NCBI GenBank assembly: GCA_014549065.1
Contig: JACDOX010000229.1
Coordinates: 885,169 to 949,168, forward strand
DNA from: Cardinalis cardinalis
Lineage: Eukaryota > Chordata > Aves > Passeriformes > Cardinalidae
Direction: 5' to 3'
Length of the DNA stretch: 64,000 nucleotides
The notes beneath the pieces are model-generated. The model made no database searches and was not told the DNA's origin. It saw nothing but the letters and a program-made list of their open reading frames with translations. Below are positions 1 to 13,000 of the stretch, one piece after another; the first letter of the stretch is position 1; every line of letters starts with the position of its first letter. A program made the position numbers and the translations under genes.

Positions 1-846
1 GGAATCTGTTTTCAGGAAAGGTGGACTATTTAATAATATTTGATCTATATTATACTTTGTGTGCAGTCCCTTGTTTTAGAATGGTGTTGTTTCTGATTCA
101 TTGCTGAGACAGATACCCCTAAAATACAGGCTTATATACAGAAATGGACTTTGCATATAGTGTTTATTAAAACTGCTACATTTGAGATCTGCTGGAACGT
201 GGAATGAAAGAGGATTTCAAGAACCAGCTGAAGTCAACTGGTTTTCAAGTTTCAGGTCTTGAGTTGGGTGTACTTGGCTGGTCCTTGGCTGATAGTGGCA
301 TTTTAACAGTGGTTTGAATTTCAGCTGATGTTGCCTGGAAGGAATAGAGCATCAGTTTGTGGCAGTGATGACTCAGGTTACAGATAGGTATGTACTGTAG
401 GAACTGAAATGTGCTGGAGATGGGCTTCATGTCTGTGTGGAATAATTTGCACTTTATATTGAGTGTAAGGTTAGTTCCTCTTCTTCAATTTGCAGTTGCT
501 TATTCAGGTGTTCAGATGTTTTCACCCCAAGGCACAGGATCCGTGGCTCTAAAGAACATCTAGAAATGAAGCACCTGGACATATTCTCTCCAGTGTTACA
601 TTACCTTGGCAGAGATGGATGGGAGGAGCCTGGTCACTAATTTTGAAACAATTTTCTATAGTTTTGCAATGAAAAAGAATTGTTAGACTGGCTGCAGAAA
701 CATTTGTGACACAAAGTGGTGATCAGTAAGGAAGGAGGATGTAGCAGCTAGTCTTGTCATGTGGCGCTCTCATCTGAGATACTTGAGGGCCCTGGCTTTT
801 TCACTAATACCTGTAATGATACTATGATACACTGTTGTTTTTATAG
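1..846 (+). other. DNAJB14: DNAJB14 intron 1, 3' part
   Basis: No exon, repeat or RNA gene recognised. It precedes the exon 2 acceptor in ordinary AT-rich intron sequence. Confidence 0.8.
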
Positions 847-1021
847 TTTTGTTGGAAGCTATTATGAAGAATGGAAGCACTGCTGGGGGAGGCGCTTACT
901 GCCGAAAACCAGCCAGTAACAATGATCAAAGTAAGCCCAACAGCACGAAGGAGAGCAATGCGTCTGCTGCAGGTGAAAGTGGAAAAGGCTACAACAAAGA
1001 CCAAATGGAAGGAGTATTAAG
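847..1021 (+). CDS. DNAJB14: DNAJB14 exon 2
   Basis: Acceptor AG at 845-846, donor GT at 1022-1023. Two bases complete a codon begun in exon 1; 57 codons follow, then AG of a split Ser. It encodes LLEAIMKNGST and a Ser/Asn/Lys-rich linker with KGYNKDQMEGVL. The first split codon ends in TT, so the residue before LLEA is not the Ala I recall for mammals. Confidence 0.93.
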
Positions 1022-4000
1022 GTACGGCTTAAATACAGCACTGCTTTTCATTCTGTGTATTATCTACTTACCCTTTCAACTCTGTCATCTAAAGGAGCCA
1101 CAGGAAGTTTGAGGTTAGCTCAGAGGAGCTACTTGTACTGAACTTTGACTGGAAAGAGGAGTTTTGCTGGCTTTAAACACTGAATGAGAAGCTGTCACTT
1201 TCTGCAAGAAAGATGCTACTCCTTTCTTCAAAATATTAAGGCTACTTTATGGAAAAATAATACTCAAAATAGTTACTGAGTAGATCTCATGGTAAATGGA
1301 AAAAGTTATGGAAATTTTGTTGTACAACATGCAGGGCAGTGTTTCGTTCTATTCAGTATTTTTATACTAAAGATACACGGTCACTTGTAAAGTTTATTTT
1401 CAAGCTAATCTTGCTGTGCAGGCTGGTCTTAGACAAATGTTAAAATTATTTTGGTTTGAATGTAAAGGTGTCTGAGAAGCACTAGAATACATCGTCTGAG
1501 TTGCAGTATAAGCTCTGCTTAGTGCAGCTTGATAGTATTAAGATGAGGTGACATCAGGAAAGGATGTGGGAAAAGAAACAAAAGTCAATAAAAATGCCCT
1601 TTTGAAGCAAGTCTTAAGTCATGTTATTATTGCATACTTGCTGGCTGTAGGAGCAAGAAAGATACTGTTTCATATGTGCCCGGGTTTCTGCTAAAGAAAT
1701 ATGGATATAGCAAGGAAATTGCACAGCTCAAACCTGGTATTTTCACATAAGCCTAGCCCACATATTTTCAAGGGAGCTTGAAGAGAAATCAAGAGGTCCC
1801 TGTCTCCTAGTTTGTATGTATTGAATGTTGTGCATAACAGAAATTTGGGGTGGATGGGGTTTGTGTGCATCTGTGAAATGTACGTTACTGTTGATACAAT
1901 CTTGGATCTTCTGAATTTCAGTAATCTATCCANCTGTGCTAACAGTGAGGAAAGAAGTAGCTCTTTCTTTGTTGATTCAGAAGCTCTGCATTCAGGCAGG
2001 TAGACAGCAGCAGATCTCACATGGTTATCCTCTTGGTGTTATTTACTAGTGCTTTTCATTNACCATCATCTCCACTTAATTAATGTTATTACCTTTTGTG
2101 ATATATCTAAATCTCGGATGGCTCTTTCAGCCCCAAGAAGCGGGGGTAGTTCTGGGGCAGCCCACGCTCTGAAGGACGAGACTGGACTCTTCTCTTTTTG
2201 GTCTTCAGGTTATTTATTATTTCTTATCTACAAAATTTTCCTCCTGCCCAGCCGAGGTCTGGACAGCAAGGCAGCCAAAGGCACTCTGACCGCCCCCAAG
2301 GCGGTCTTGTCTTTACGTAGTACAAATTACGTGTATCATATTTACCTTTTTTCCCCAATACCAATCACCTATATTGAACTGTGCACCTCTGTGTCAAACC
2401 AATACCCAAGTGCCAACATCACCACCGAAAATGGATGACAAGAAGAAGGACAAGACACGCCCTGATCCCTNCATCTTGTCTCCATAACCCCCCTGTACCA
2501 AAACCTAAAATCTATATATTCACCTTGTAAATACATCATTCCCACATCATTCAAACCTGTGTGCCTCTCATGTCCTCATACACAGGTGGCAGATCCCTAG
2601 ATGGATCAAAGTCAAGCCACCAGGTGCTTCTGGCAACATTCCAGGTCTTCCGAGCCCCCCAAGAGGGTTCTCGGCAACTCTGGACATCCGGAGTGATGTG
2701 CTGAGTTCCCACATCTAAAGTAAAACCTGGATAAGCCTGTATTTTTTTGTTAAAATGATTGTAGAATGTATGCTTGTACACACATGCGTGAGACAAAATA
2801 TCCAGAAAGAAGTCCTCTGTAAGTGTGGCTTAGGTCAAAATAAGACATGTCACATACTCCCAAAAAGCTGCTGCAGGGAGGGCTAGGGCTGTCTTGGTGC
2901 CAACAGTCACTCACCTGTGACGTGCCATTCTGAGCTGCAGTCTGCTTCGACATCAGGTTCCCTGCAAGATCAGTCTGTTTGTTTGTTTTAGCAGAAGGTA
3001 TGTTACCTACTTTGTCTTGACTGAAATGGTGGTGTAGAGCTAGCTTTTTTCTCTGGTAGGCTTTTGTGGTATTGGGTATTGCTTTCTTGAGGGGATTTGT
3101 TAGATGCTATATAAGCTCAATCCAGTTCGTTGAGATCAGGACCAGAGTTAGAGGTATTCAAGAATCACACATTGAGAATAATCTTGATGGAACATTGCTT
3201 CAGGAATATTGAATATTGAATACAGAGTTTTAAGACCTACCAAGATCTTTGCAAAATAAAGATTTTAATACAGAACAACCCATGTTTGTTAAGGAGAGGG
3301 TATTGGCACACCTGGGGAAAGAACNGGGATAGCTGAAACAGGCTATTACATCACACTGCAACATCTTAACATACCACTTAAAATCATGTGTTAAAATAAT
3401 GTCTTCACCTTTGCTCGGGGAATGCTGCCATCCTTTAATACAGCACTTCATGAACCTTTAGAGACAGATGAATTTTTTGTTTAGATTTGTGCAGTGATCA
3501 ACAGGGCAAGTTTTGAGTTCGTGTTGAAAGTTTTGAAATGTTTGTCATGTTATTATTTAGTGACATAAACCACTTAAAAAATTTGTGGTTAAGAATTAAA
3601 AAACATGTGTGCCTTGCCAATGAGAGCAGAATTAAATACAAACAATGGCCTAAAACTAAATGGAAAAATATAACACATTCAGCGATGATAACTGAGAGAA
3701 AGTTCATGTTAAACCACAGTGAGAATGAGCTTTTTAGTTGGAAACCTGACAGACAGCATATGATATTGCTTCAGTCAGGCCCCATATTTTTCCAATTAAA
3801 TGAAACATGCCCCTTTGGGGAGGGTGTTCTTTAGAGAATAGAGTTTGTCACCACCATATGCTTCTGCTGTACCGCAGTGGAATGGTTTTCAGATGTTTGA
3901 ATTGGTTAAAGAAATTGTGTGTGAAAAGAGGTGGTTTTAAACAGTGTTTCATGCCCAGTTCTTGGGGTTTTTTTCTGTCAGGGAAGAAGTTTATAGACAG

Positions 4001-7000
4001 CAAGGTAGCAAAACCACCAAACTTCAATAAATTCTGACACTCAGCATGGACATCAGACAAACAGAGTGGTTGGCATGTGCATGATTCAAGAGGTCATTGT
4101 CATCAAGTATTCTTCCTTTTAGGAATTCTTGGTTCAGTAACTGAATATAGACATAGGGAAAACTTTCAGCTACACTTCCATACCATTTCCAGTGCTTTTG
4201 TTGTAAGCTTTACCGAGCTGTCAGACAGGGAGGCTGACTCTGAGCTCCCTGGCTTGGATCACTGATTAAAGTTCCTGGAATTGTACAGCTATCTTGAATT
4301 TGCTTATGACAGCAGATTTAAGAAGCATAGTGAGGAAATGCTTGGAGCAATGTAACTAATTTAGCTGCATTAATTTTCATCAGGGTTACTCTAGTAGTGT
4401 CAGTAGCTATGAGTACAAACAAGCACCTCTGTGCTGGCTTCATTTTTTCCACATACACAGGGGACACTGATCNCTAGCAAGTTACCATAACAGTTCTGTA
4501 GAGTATTACGTGAGCTTGCAGGCTGCTCAACAGGGAGAAGTGTAAGATGTAACATATTTCCCTTGATTGCATAAGTGCTGGGTGATGCTGCTCTTTGTGG
4601 GAGCTGTGCTTGCTATTTCAGTGTGACAGTTTGAAGGTTGAGAGATACTGCAGCAGTTTGTTGCTTTTAAGTGGAAATGCTTTGAAAATCCCATCTCTAG
4701 TACATGCATCTTTTTCTTAATGATCCTTACCTTGTAACTGAGAGCTGGATCAAGTTGCCTTAACACCCTTAGGTGACCTGCATGTGGAATATACTGACAG
4801 GAGACCAGCAGAAATATGCTAGGACCCATGTCTTCGTAGAGCAAGTGCCCTAGAAGTCTCTAGGCAACTGAAAGCTACACAAGTGATGTCAGCTTAAGAC
4901 AAATGTGTAAGAATCATGTGCACGACAAAAAATGAGGCATTTCCATGTTGTATGTTTTACACAGGGTCTTTTAAAATTATCTTAAAGTGCACATGGTGTT
5001 TGACCTCTTTGGTCTCTTTTTTTTTAGTGAATAAGCCATAGCATGTATTCCATATTGCCTTTTTGACATCTCAAAGAAAACTGCCATGACTACTAGTATG
5101 CTAAATTTGCATTGTTGTCTTGTGAAAACTGTGGTGGAATACTGCTTNTCCTGCCTTGCCAGTGCCTGCTTCTTGGAAGAAAGCACAAGAATCAAGTTTT
5201 GTATTTGGATTTTTGAGATAAAACCAAACCAAATGAATAGAGGCATGAGTTCTGTAGAAACCTTGCAAGGCAGGATTAAGTGTCATCGAGTAGTGGTCAG
5301 GAATAATCAGTAGCTTGATTTGAATTCATGTAGTGAACCAAAAAATTGCCTGTACACATTTCACGGATCAAAGTAGGAGTATGAGTTGTGTGACTTTTTC
5401 CAAGCATTCTGCTGACACTTTCACAAATCCAGCAAAAAGAGAGATATTGGTTCTTTTCTAGCATAGTATCAAGAAGATAATTAATTGGAAGTGGATTAGT
5501 AAGAGCAATCAGAACGTGTTAAAAAAAAAACCAAACCACCAAAGCAGAGAAATNAGGGCATGCTTTTAATTAGGCTGTAGAGCTGCCATGAATTTTTGAA
5601 ATAAGCAGTTGAATGGTTGAGAAATTAAGGTGGAAATCATAGTCATAGGGACTGTCATAGAAAAGTGGCAAAGAAGACATGATGGACTTTGTCAGAAAGC
5701 TCATAACTAAAATAAAATATTAAATAAAATCTGGAGAAAAGTACGCTGATATAAACACAGCCTTGACTATTTCATATGATACACACAGTAGAAACAAACT
5801 GATCAGGTACATCCAAGAGCAAGGTAGTAAGACAAGCACCCTAATGTGTTGTTGAATCTATCAGTGCAACAGAACTCTGAGAGTTCTGCTGCATTTGTTT
5901 CAAAACCTAGGGGTGTGCTGGTACCAGCTTGAGTTCCTTGACAATGCTGTGACCTTCTCTTTCCAATCTAGAGCACTTCTTTCAGCTCATGTTTGTCACC
6001 CAAACTGTGACTGGCACATTCCCAGCTCAGCTGCAAGATACCATTTGCATCAGGCTCTCTGGCATAATTGGAAATTTGACCTGTATAGATTTTGGTCTGC
6101 ATTTTACTGTGTTTTNCTGCTCAACTCTAGGATCAGAAGTCAGTATAGCTTCCTCTTGCTGGATTCTTTGTCACTCACATTCACATTGCTGCTCACTGTG
6201 CTGCTCAGTTCAGATTACCATTGGGNGAAATAATTGTGGCTCCCTTGACATGCTTCTGGTTGAAGTATTTGTCTTTTGGGCTGTTCCTGTGAGGCTTTGG
6301 AAGACCCTTTGAAATACCTCCTCATACTCCAAATTTCATGATTGTGCATTGCTACAGGTATTTGATACAGTAAGGCAAGCATCTCTGATAGGTTTTGTTA
6401 ATCTGATAAAAGCTGGCAGTGCTGATCTAATCTGAATTGTAGATTTGAAAAGTGATCTGACAAGCACAGCATTAGGATCACATCATTTTGTAGTCACAGG
6501 AGAACCAGTGGTGGCAGCCCTAGGGTTTCTGCAGGTGAGAAGAGACGTTTCAGAACCTGAAGGGCTTCCTCTGCTGTTAGCCATCAGAACATGGAGAGGA
6601 GCCCAGCATCCAGCAGAGTTGTTGGTGCTGCAGTTTGGAGCTGGCTGACCAGTTCTACTGCAGGTGCCTTGTCAGCTGCAAGCTGGGATAGTGGACCTTT
6701 GCAAGTGGCGATGAGATACTTCTGTCAACAGACTGGGCATGAATGTAGGCCATCACTTGCTCTCCTGCAGTTTGAGAAATCTATTCTGTAAAAGTCAGGT
6801 GTTATTTCAGGAACAGCCAGCAAATCTGTTAATCAGAAGGACAGTGCCAAGGTGTTGGCAGGGGACTAACAATTCAACAAGGAGAGAAATAACAGAAATA
6901 ATATGATAGTAATTCAGATACAGAAGTGATCCAACCAGAAATGAAAAGTACAGGAAAAGCAATTCACAAAAAAGCCAAAATCCCAAGCCAAGTATCAGTG

Positions 7001-10000
7001 AAAACACCAAACTTCAAATAAACCAAAAATAAAGAACAACAAAAATAACCCGTTCAGTACAAAATGGGCAGTTAGTAAGCAAGTGATGTGCACATTAGAA
7101 TTTTAAAAAGAAATGTCTGCGTGGAGTTCACATATGCAAGAAAACTAGCAGTAGGAACTGCAGTGCCTTAAAGGCAGCAAGACCAAACAAACAACAATTT
7201 GAAATGCAGCATTCAGAAAGTTGTTCATGCTGAGAGTGTTGGAGGGGTTTCAGGTGCAGTTAAAAGCCAGCAGTAACATCAAGTGATGGAGCTTTTCCAG
7301 AACCTCTACTGATTTTTCCCTTAATTTTTCCCTGCCTTTACTAGCAGATTTTTGTGCCCTGTAGTAAAAGAAAAGTGCCACCTGCCTTCCCGTGACAAAT
7401 CTCCACAGAATAATTCAGTGGTGCAGGTGAGGGTTTCTGGCTGAGTGAGGATTGTCAGAGGTCAGTCTACTCAAGTAAAGAGGTGAGGAATATGTCCAAA
7501 AATGTCTGCATCTTCTGAGGGGCAAGGATCAAGTTGGCCATGGCTTCCAGGAGCTTCCAGCAGCTGGAGAGAAATTTCTCATCAGGAGAGTGCAGTTTTG
7601 GGGGAAGAAAACTTGGAGCATCTCTTAAAGGATGAGAAGGGGTGGGGCATCTGAGGCTGTGTGCTGGGGCATCTGAGGGTGGGCTGTGTGCTCCAGCAGT
7701 GTTACAGAAGCCTTTTGGCTGCACAGCCACGTGTGACCTGAGTCCTTTTGACCTCACAGTTTGTCCTGTGATAAACTGACTTTCCAGGTTCTGTTTGTGG
7801 TGCCTTGAAGTTTTGCTTCTCAGGAGTACATCACAAACACTGATAACTTTGATTAACTGGAAAGCACCTTCTAATCATCTTTGCTTGTCCCATCATCCCN
7901 AGTGCAAGTTTTGGTGCAGAACTCACAAGAACTCAGCTGAAGGGGGAAGAAACGGAAGTGTTGCCCTGTTGTGATTGCCCCGAAATGTGGTCCATCAGAA
8001 GCCTCCTGGCAAAAGTCACTGACCCCCTCCCAGGAGGAAACTGCATTAACCAGATGCTGGCAGCTTACAGTCCAGGTGGTTTTTGCCTTGAGGTGGCCAA
8101 GCAATGGTGTAAAACTGTTGGCTGATGGCAGAGTGTGGTAAAGGCTTCATAGTATAAGATCACTGCTGAAAATTCCAGGCTTAGGTATGGTTTTTGGCCC
8201 CTGTGCATTTGTAAGATCATTTAATGGTTTTTAGCTTTAAAACTTGATCTGCCTAATCCAAAGTCCTGCTAAACTGCAGAATTTCCATACGTATATGCAT
8301 GTTCCACATTTGTGTTTGTAGAATTTTTCATTTACTACTAGGAAAGACTTGCAAAGAAAAAACAGAAATGTGTTGTACTTTGGCTGAACATGTTTCTCAG
8401 TAATAACAATACCTCATTTGTGGGCCAGGTTCAGGATAGCTGTTACATGAGGGNGATTGCATTAATCCTTTAGATCTATTGGTAGATGCCCACCGTTGCT
8501 GCTTCTCCTTTGAGGGTCATCCACTGTGGAGCATCCACTGGTTGTGAACAGGAGGAAATCTCAAGTGGGTTTTGGGGAGTTAGAAGTACAGGTTGATATC
8601 TGTTGCATTGTTCTTTTTTCTCTTTCCATATTTCTCCTCTTGGCATCCTAGAGTTGTGAAATGAATGTATATTGTAAATAAATAAATTTCCATGTTGTTT
8701 TTTTTTCCCCATGAAAAATGACAATATGCTGTAGAAGGAGAGAGTTGTTGAGGATGCACAATGCTTAAAAACACAGGAATGAATGTTTCACACCAGAGTT
8801 TTAATGCTAAAACAAGAGAGTTGTTGGGGATGCACAGTGCTTAAAAACACGTGAATGAATGTTTAACACCAGAGTTTTAATGCTAAAACAAAAATAACTT
8901 TGCTAAACATTGACAACTTGCTATGTAATTTTACATCGAAGTTTTGAAGAGTCTGGCCCACAAACAGATATCTCAGAAGCAATTGTTGAAGAGAACTTAG
9001 ATTGGATGCTGAGATAGCAATTTCATGAAATAAAAGCTTAATTTGATACTGTTATACATTTACATAAAGCTACCCGTTCTTGGTATTGTTCATAAATCAT
9101 CCCAGCATTGAGGCTATGGATTAAGGGATCTGTACACTACCACACTTCTTTCTGCTTGTACAGATTACCAAGAAAGAGTTTGCAGTACTCAAGAGTATAA
9201 TTTAATGTATTTTCTTTCCAACCTTTCTTGATGGATTCACTGTGTTCTTTTTAGTTAGCTCTATCAGCTTCCTAATTGGAGCTTATTAAATGTTACTTCA
9301 ATATAATGAGCCATATTTATTTCACAGGATGTTTGTGTTGGCAGCTGCCTGCATACATTCAATCCAGTGCTCTTGTGAGCATTACACCGAGGCTTCCATC
9401 AAAGCTTCTGTATTTGAACACAGGAAACAGGATCCCTCAAATGAAACTTGATTTGATCAATCTGTGAAGTAGGAAGGACCACACATGATGGTGTGGTTGT
9501 GCTTGTGATGCTCACATTCCCTTAATTACAGGATTCCATGAGAATGCCAAAGGCTTGGTTGCCCCCTTGCAATACACAGGGCTGCCCTGTGTATAGTCTT
9601 GGAAACATTAAACCCAAATTTATGTAGACATTTGTGCCTGTAAGAGAATGCAGATACAATTACAGCCATGTGAAAGACTCACATGAAGCTTTTAAAGTAT
9701 TTTTGGATGTAATTTCTATTTCTTGCTCAGACCAGCCCATTTTTTTTGGCATGTGCCCCGTGTCAATGTGCCTTATTTCTATAGTGCAAGTTTGGGATTC
9801 AGCCTTTTCTTTCTGAATTTTTACCTAAGTAACTTGGTTTGATTGTTAAGCTGTATTTACTGGTTTGATCAGTTCTTCCTGCCCACAAAGAATTAATGTT
9901 CTCACTTTTCCTCTAAGTGCTCTTTCTTTTTTCTGGGGTATTGTGAAGTATACTAAATCATTACGTCATTTCCAGATTTTGCTTTTCCTGTCTGGGTTAG

Positions 10001-13000
10001 GCAGCCTACAAAAAGACTGTTTCTGAGGTTTGAGTTTTAAAAAATGCTATACTTGATTATATGAGATAAGCTGAATATGCAATTGCTGGAGCTGATAGTG
10101 TGACTTTGAATTTACATAAACACTTACAGAAAGATTGTTAAGATCCAGGTGCATTCCCAGCAGCAGAAGTATTCTCACATGTTTTATTCCCTGAAAAGTG
10201 AATGCTTGAGTGATGGTAGGATTTGGCTTTAGTTTGGAGAAAGGGAAGTGTTGTTTGCTTTGTTTTATATCCTTCATACTGAAGTGCATTTGCTGTTTAC
10301 AGTCAAAACACATTTTCCTACCTGCTAGTTGTGCAAAGTAAATTTGGAACCTTCTTTTTATGCATTATTAACAGCAATATTAATGTAATTGTGGATGAGG
10401 AAATGCTACAGTAGTTGCAAACAGAAACTCTTTCTTACAACCATGGTAGTTCTACAGTAGAAGTAAAAGAAATGTACATAATAAGCTCAATAGTGAGTTT
10501 ATTATCAAAAAATTACATTCTTTGTTTCTAGAGTGGATATTTTAAAAATAATTTATATTGAAAGCAAAAGGTGTAATGTAATGCCCCAGTGTAGTGTATG
10601 ACCTTATTCACAGCTGTGTGTTAACCCATTACTTTTACATCTTTTTGCTTGCAACATTTTACATCATTTTCTTTTGCAGTATAAAGAAATGTAAAAATTA
10701 TTACGAAGTCCTTGGAGTGTCAAAGGATGCAGGTGAAGAAGACCTAAAGAAGGCTTATAGAAAACTTGCTTTGAAATTCCACCCAGACAAAAACCATGCA
10801 CCTGGAGCAACAGAGGCTTTTAAAAGTAAAACACCATTTTTACTTTAAATTTCTTTTATCCTTAAACTTCATCCAAATCCATATTTATCTGCATTGATTG
10901 CTTGTATTTTTACAAATGTAAATGTGTTTTTTAGCTATTGTTGGACTGAAATTTTTATTCAAGAAAATATTTGACCTTTGTTAAATTGGAAGTATAGATA
11001 AATAACATGGACTTTGGCAGTAGGGCTTGGTTTCAGAAAATTGACTGTAATGTTCAGTACAGGGAAGAAATACTTGATCTGTGAAACCCAATTATGCTTT
11101 TTTACTGTTGTTGACTTAATGTAGTTATTGAATTTTATTGTCTTGGATCTTTACTGTATTTGAGCTAGATAAAAAAGAAAGCAATCCTTGATAGCAAAAT
11201 GCATTTTTTTCTGAATCACGTGCCACACTAAGTTGCCTCTTCTTTAGAATTTCTTGTATATGTGTAGTTTTACTACTTTTCCTGCATAAAAACACCTGAG
11301 TTCAATCATGGCCTTACTAGTAGTTGCCTTTGACCATTTTTTAGGTAAAATTTACAGTCTGACTTGACCTTATTCAAGGCTGCCCAGCTTAGCCCTACAC
11401 AAGGGAAGTCATTGAAGAAAAGTTTTTTAAAGAAAACTACAGCTTCATCTCAGATGAAGAAAAATGTGAATCTGTAAGAAATGATAATGCATAAACAATC
11501 TGATCGTGGTACATCTTTTTATTTTCTTCCTGTGTGAGGTTTACATGCAGACATTTGAAAAAATCATTCGGATAAAACACTTAAATTGGGGAGGGAAAAA
11601 AAGAAAAAAAAAAGTCCTGAGCAAGACTTCTGATACAGACTTTTAAGAGGTAATTATAATGATGTATTAACAATTCCAGATGAAAAGTAGATACAGCAGA
11701 GCAGGAAAGTTGATTGCTATTGATTCATTTACTACAGCCTTGTGATGTCTTTATCTAAAAGATACTATTCCTATAAAATTGTNTCAGGCCCTGGAAATAA
11801 AATAGTTCTTCCTTGTTAAAAGCATTTCAAATAAATCATCTTTAAAATGTTAAAAATCAGCTTCTTAGTATTTTATTTAATGTGAGCACTTTGTACAAGT
11901 CTAATTTCTTCAGCTGAATTTCACTTTCTGGTTTTTAACTAGATGAGTAAATGAACAGAAAATTTTGTAGGGGAATCTCATTGCCCAAAAATTATTTAAT
12001 GACAACTAGCATTTCTTGCATTGAAATTACCGTAATCCTTTTGTATGGCTGAGTAAATTTATGGTTTCATTTTCCTTTAAAGATATCTGATCAGTTTTTG
12101 ACATCAGTCTGAGAAAAGGAATTTATAACAGTAATTTTTATTTTTTTAATTTCATAATAATGCTTTATTTTAAGGAAAGGTCACATTATAAAACAGAATT
12201 GTGTTTCATGGTAGGTAAGGTAGTTAGATCTTGATCTACCTAGTACTTCTATTGTACTGAGTAGTCTTACTGAAGTGAATTTTAAATCAAAAAGTATGTT
12301 CAAATGTAATAACTTCTGCCATCTTTTATCAATTAAATCAAAAATCTTTCCTGTGAAAGTTTTGAGCAGTGGCTTTTTTTCATTTTTATATCCTTTTTGA
12401 AAAGAAAATTATATTGGAATCAAATCTGTTGTGAATTAGCACCAGATAATCAAGAGCAAGTAACAAACAGGCATATTGTGACAGTAGGGTAACTTCACTT
12501 TATGTGCAGTCACCTGATTTATCTCTCTTAGTTTTTAATTTTGGGAAAATCTAAATTTTTACTACCAATTTTATCCTTGTATTGAGCAACAGAGCAATAT
12601 TTGATGTCAGTTTGTATCATGCTGCAGTTCAAAATGCCAGGCTTCATTTATTTGGGTTTCCTCCTCCACTTAAAGGAATTGCTTAGGTTTTTTCCTGTGG
12701 GCATCTTAAAAGACATGTAGCTAAAACTCATTAACTTTTGCTTAGATTGGATAACGTTTAAAATATTAATTATAAAGCCACNGTCTTATTTGCCTGTGTT
12801 GAGGTTATAGTGTTGCACCTTTCATGAACTTTTGATGACTGATGGCTTTTCAACACTGAAAATCATAATCCTGTGCCTTGGGTTGGTTGGCTGCAAAGGA
12901 ACTCTTTTGTTGGAGTGGTCTGGAGGAGAGAGTAGAGAGGAAGGCAGAAGGGGTTTAATGAAAATAAGTGAAGATTGTTCATCAAGTGGCAGCCCAACCT

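Larger units (their letters stand above)
1022..10679 (+). other. DNAJB14: DNAJB14 intron 2
   Basis: A 9.7 kb intron. It holds the solo LTR at 2112-2713 and a tandem duplication at 8739-8890. Elsewhere I see only short, unconvincing reading frames and no RNA gene or exon. Confidence 0.85.
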
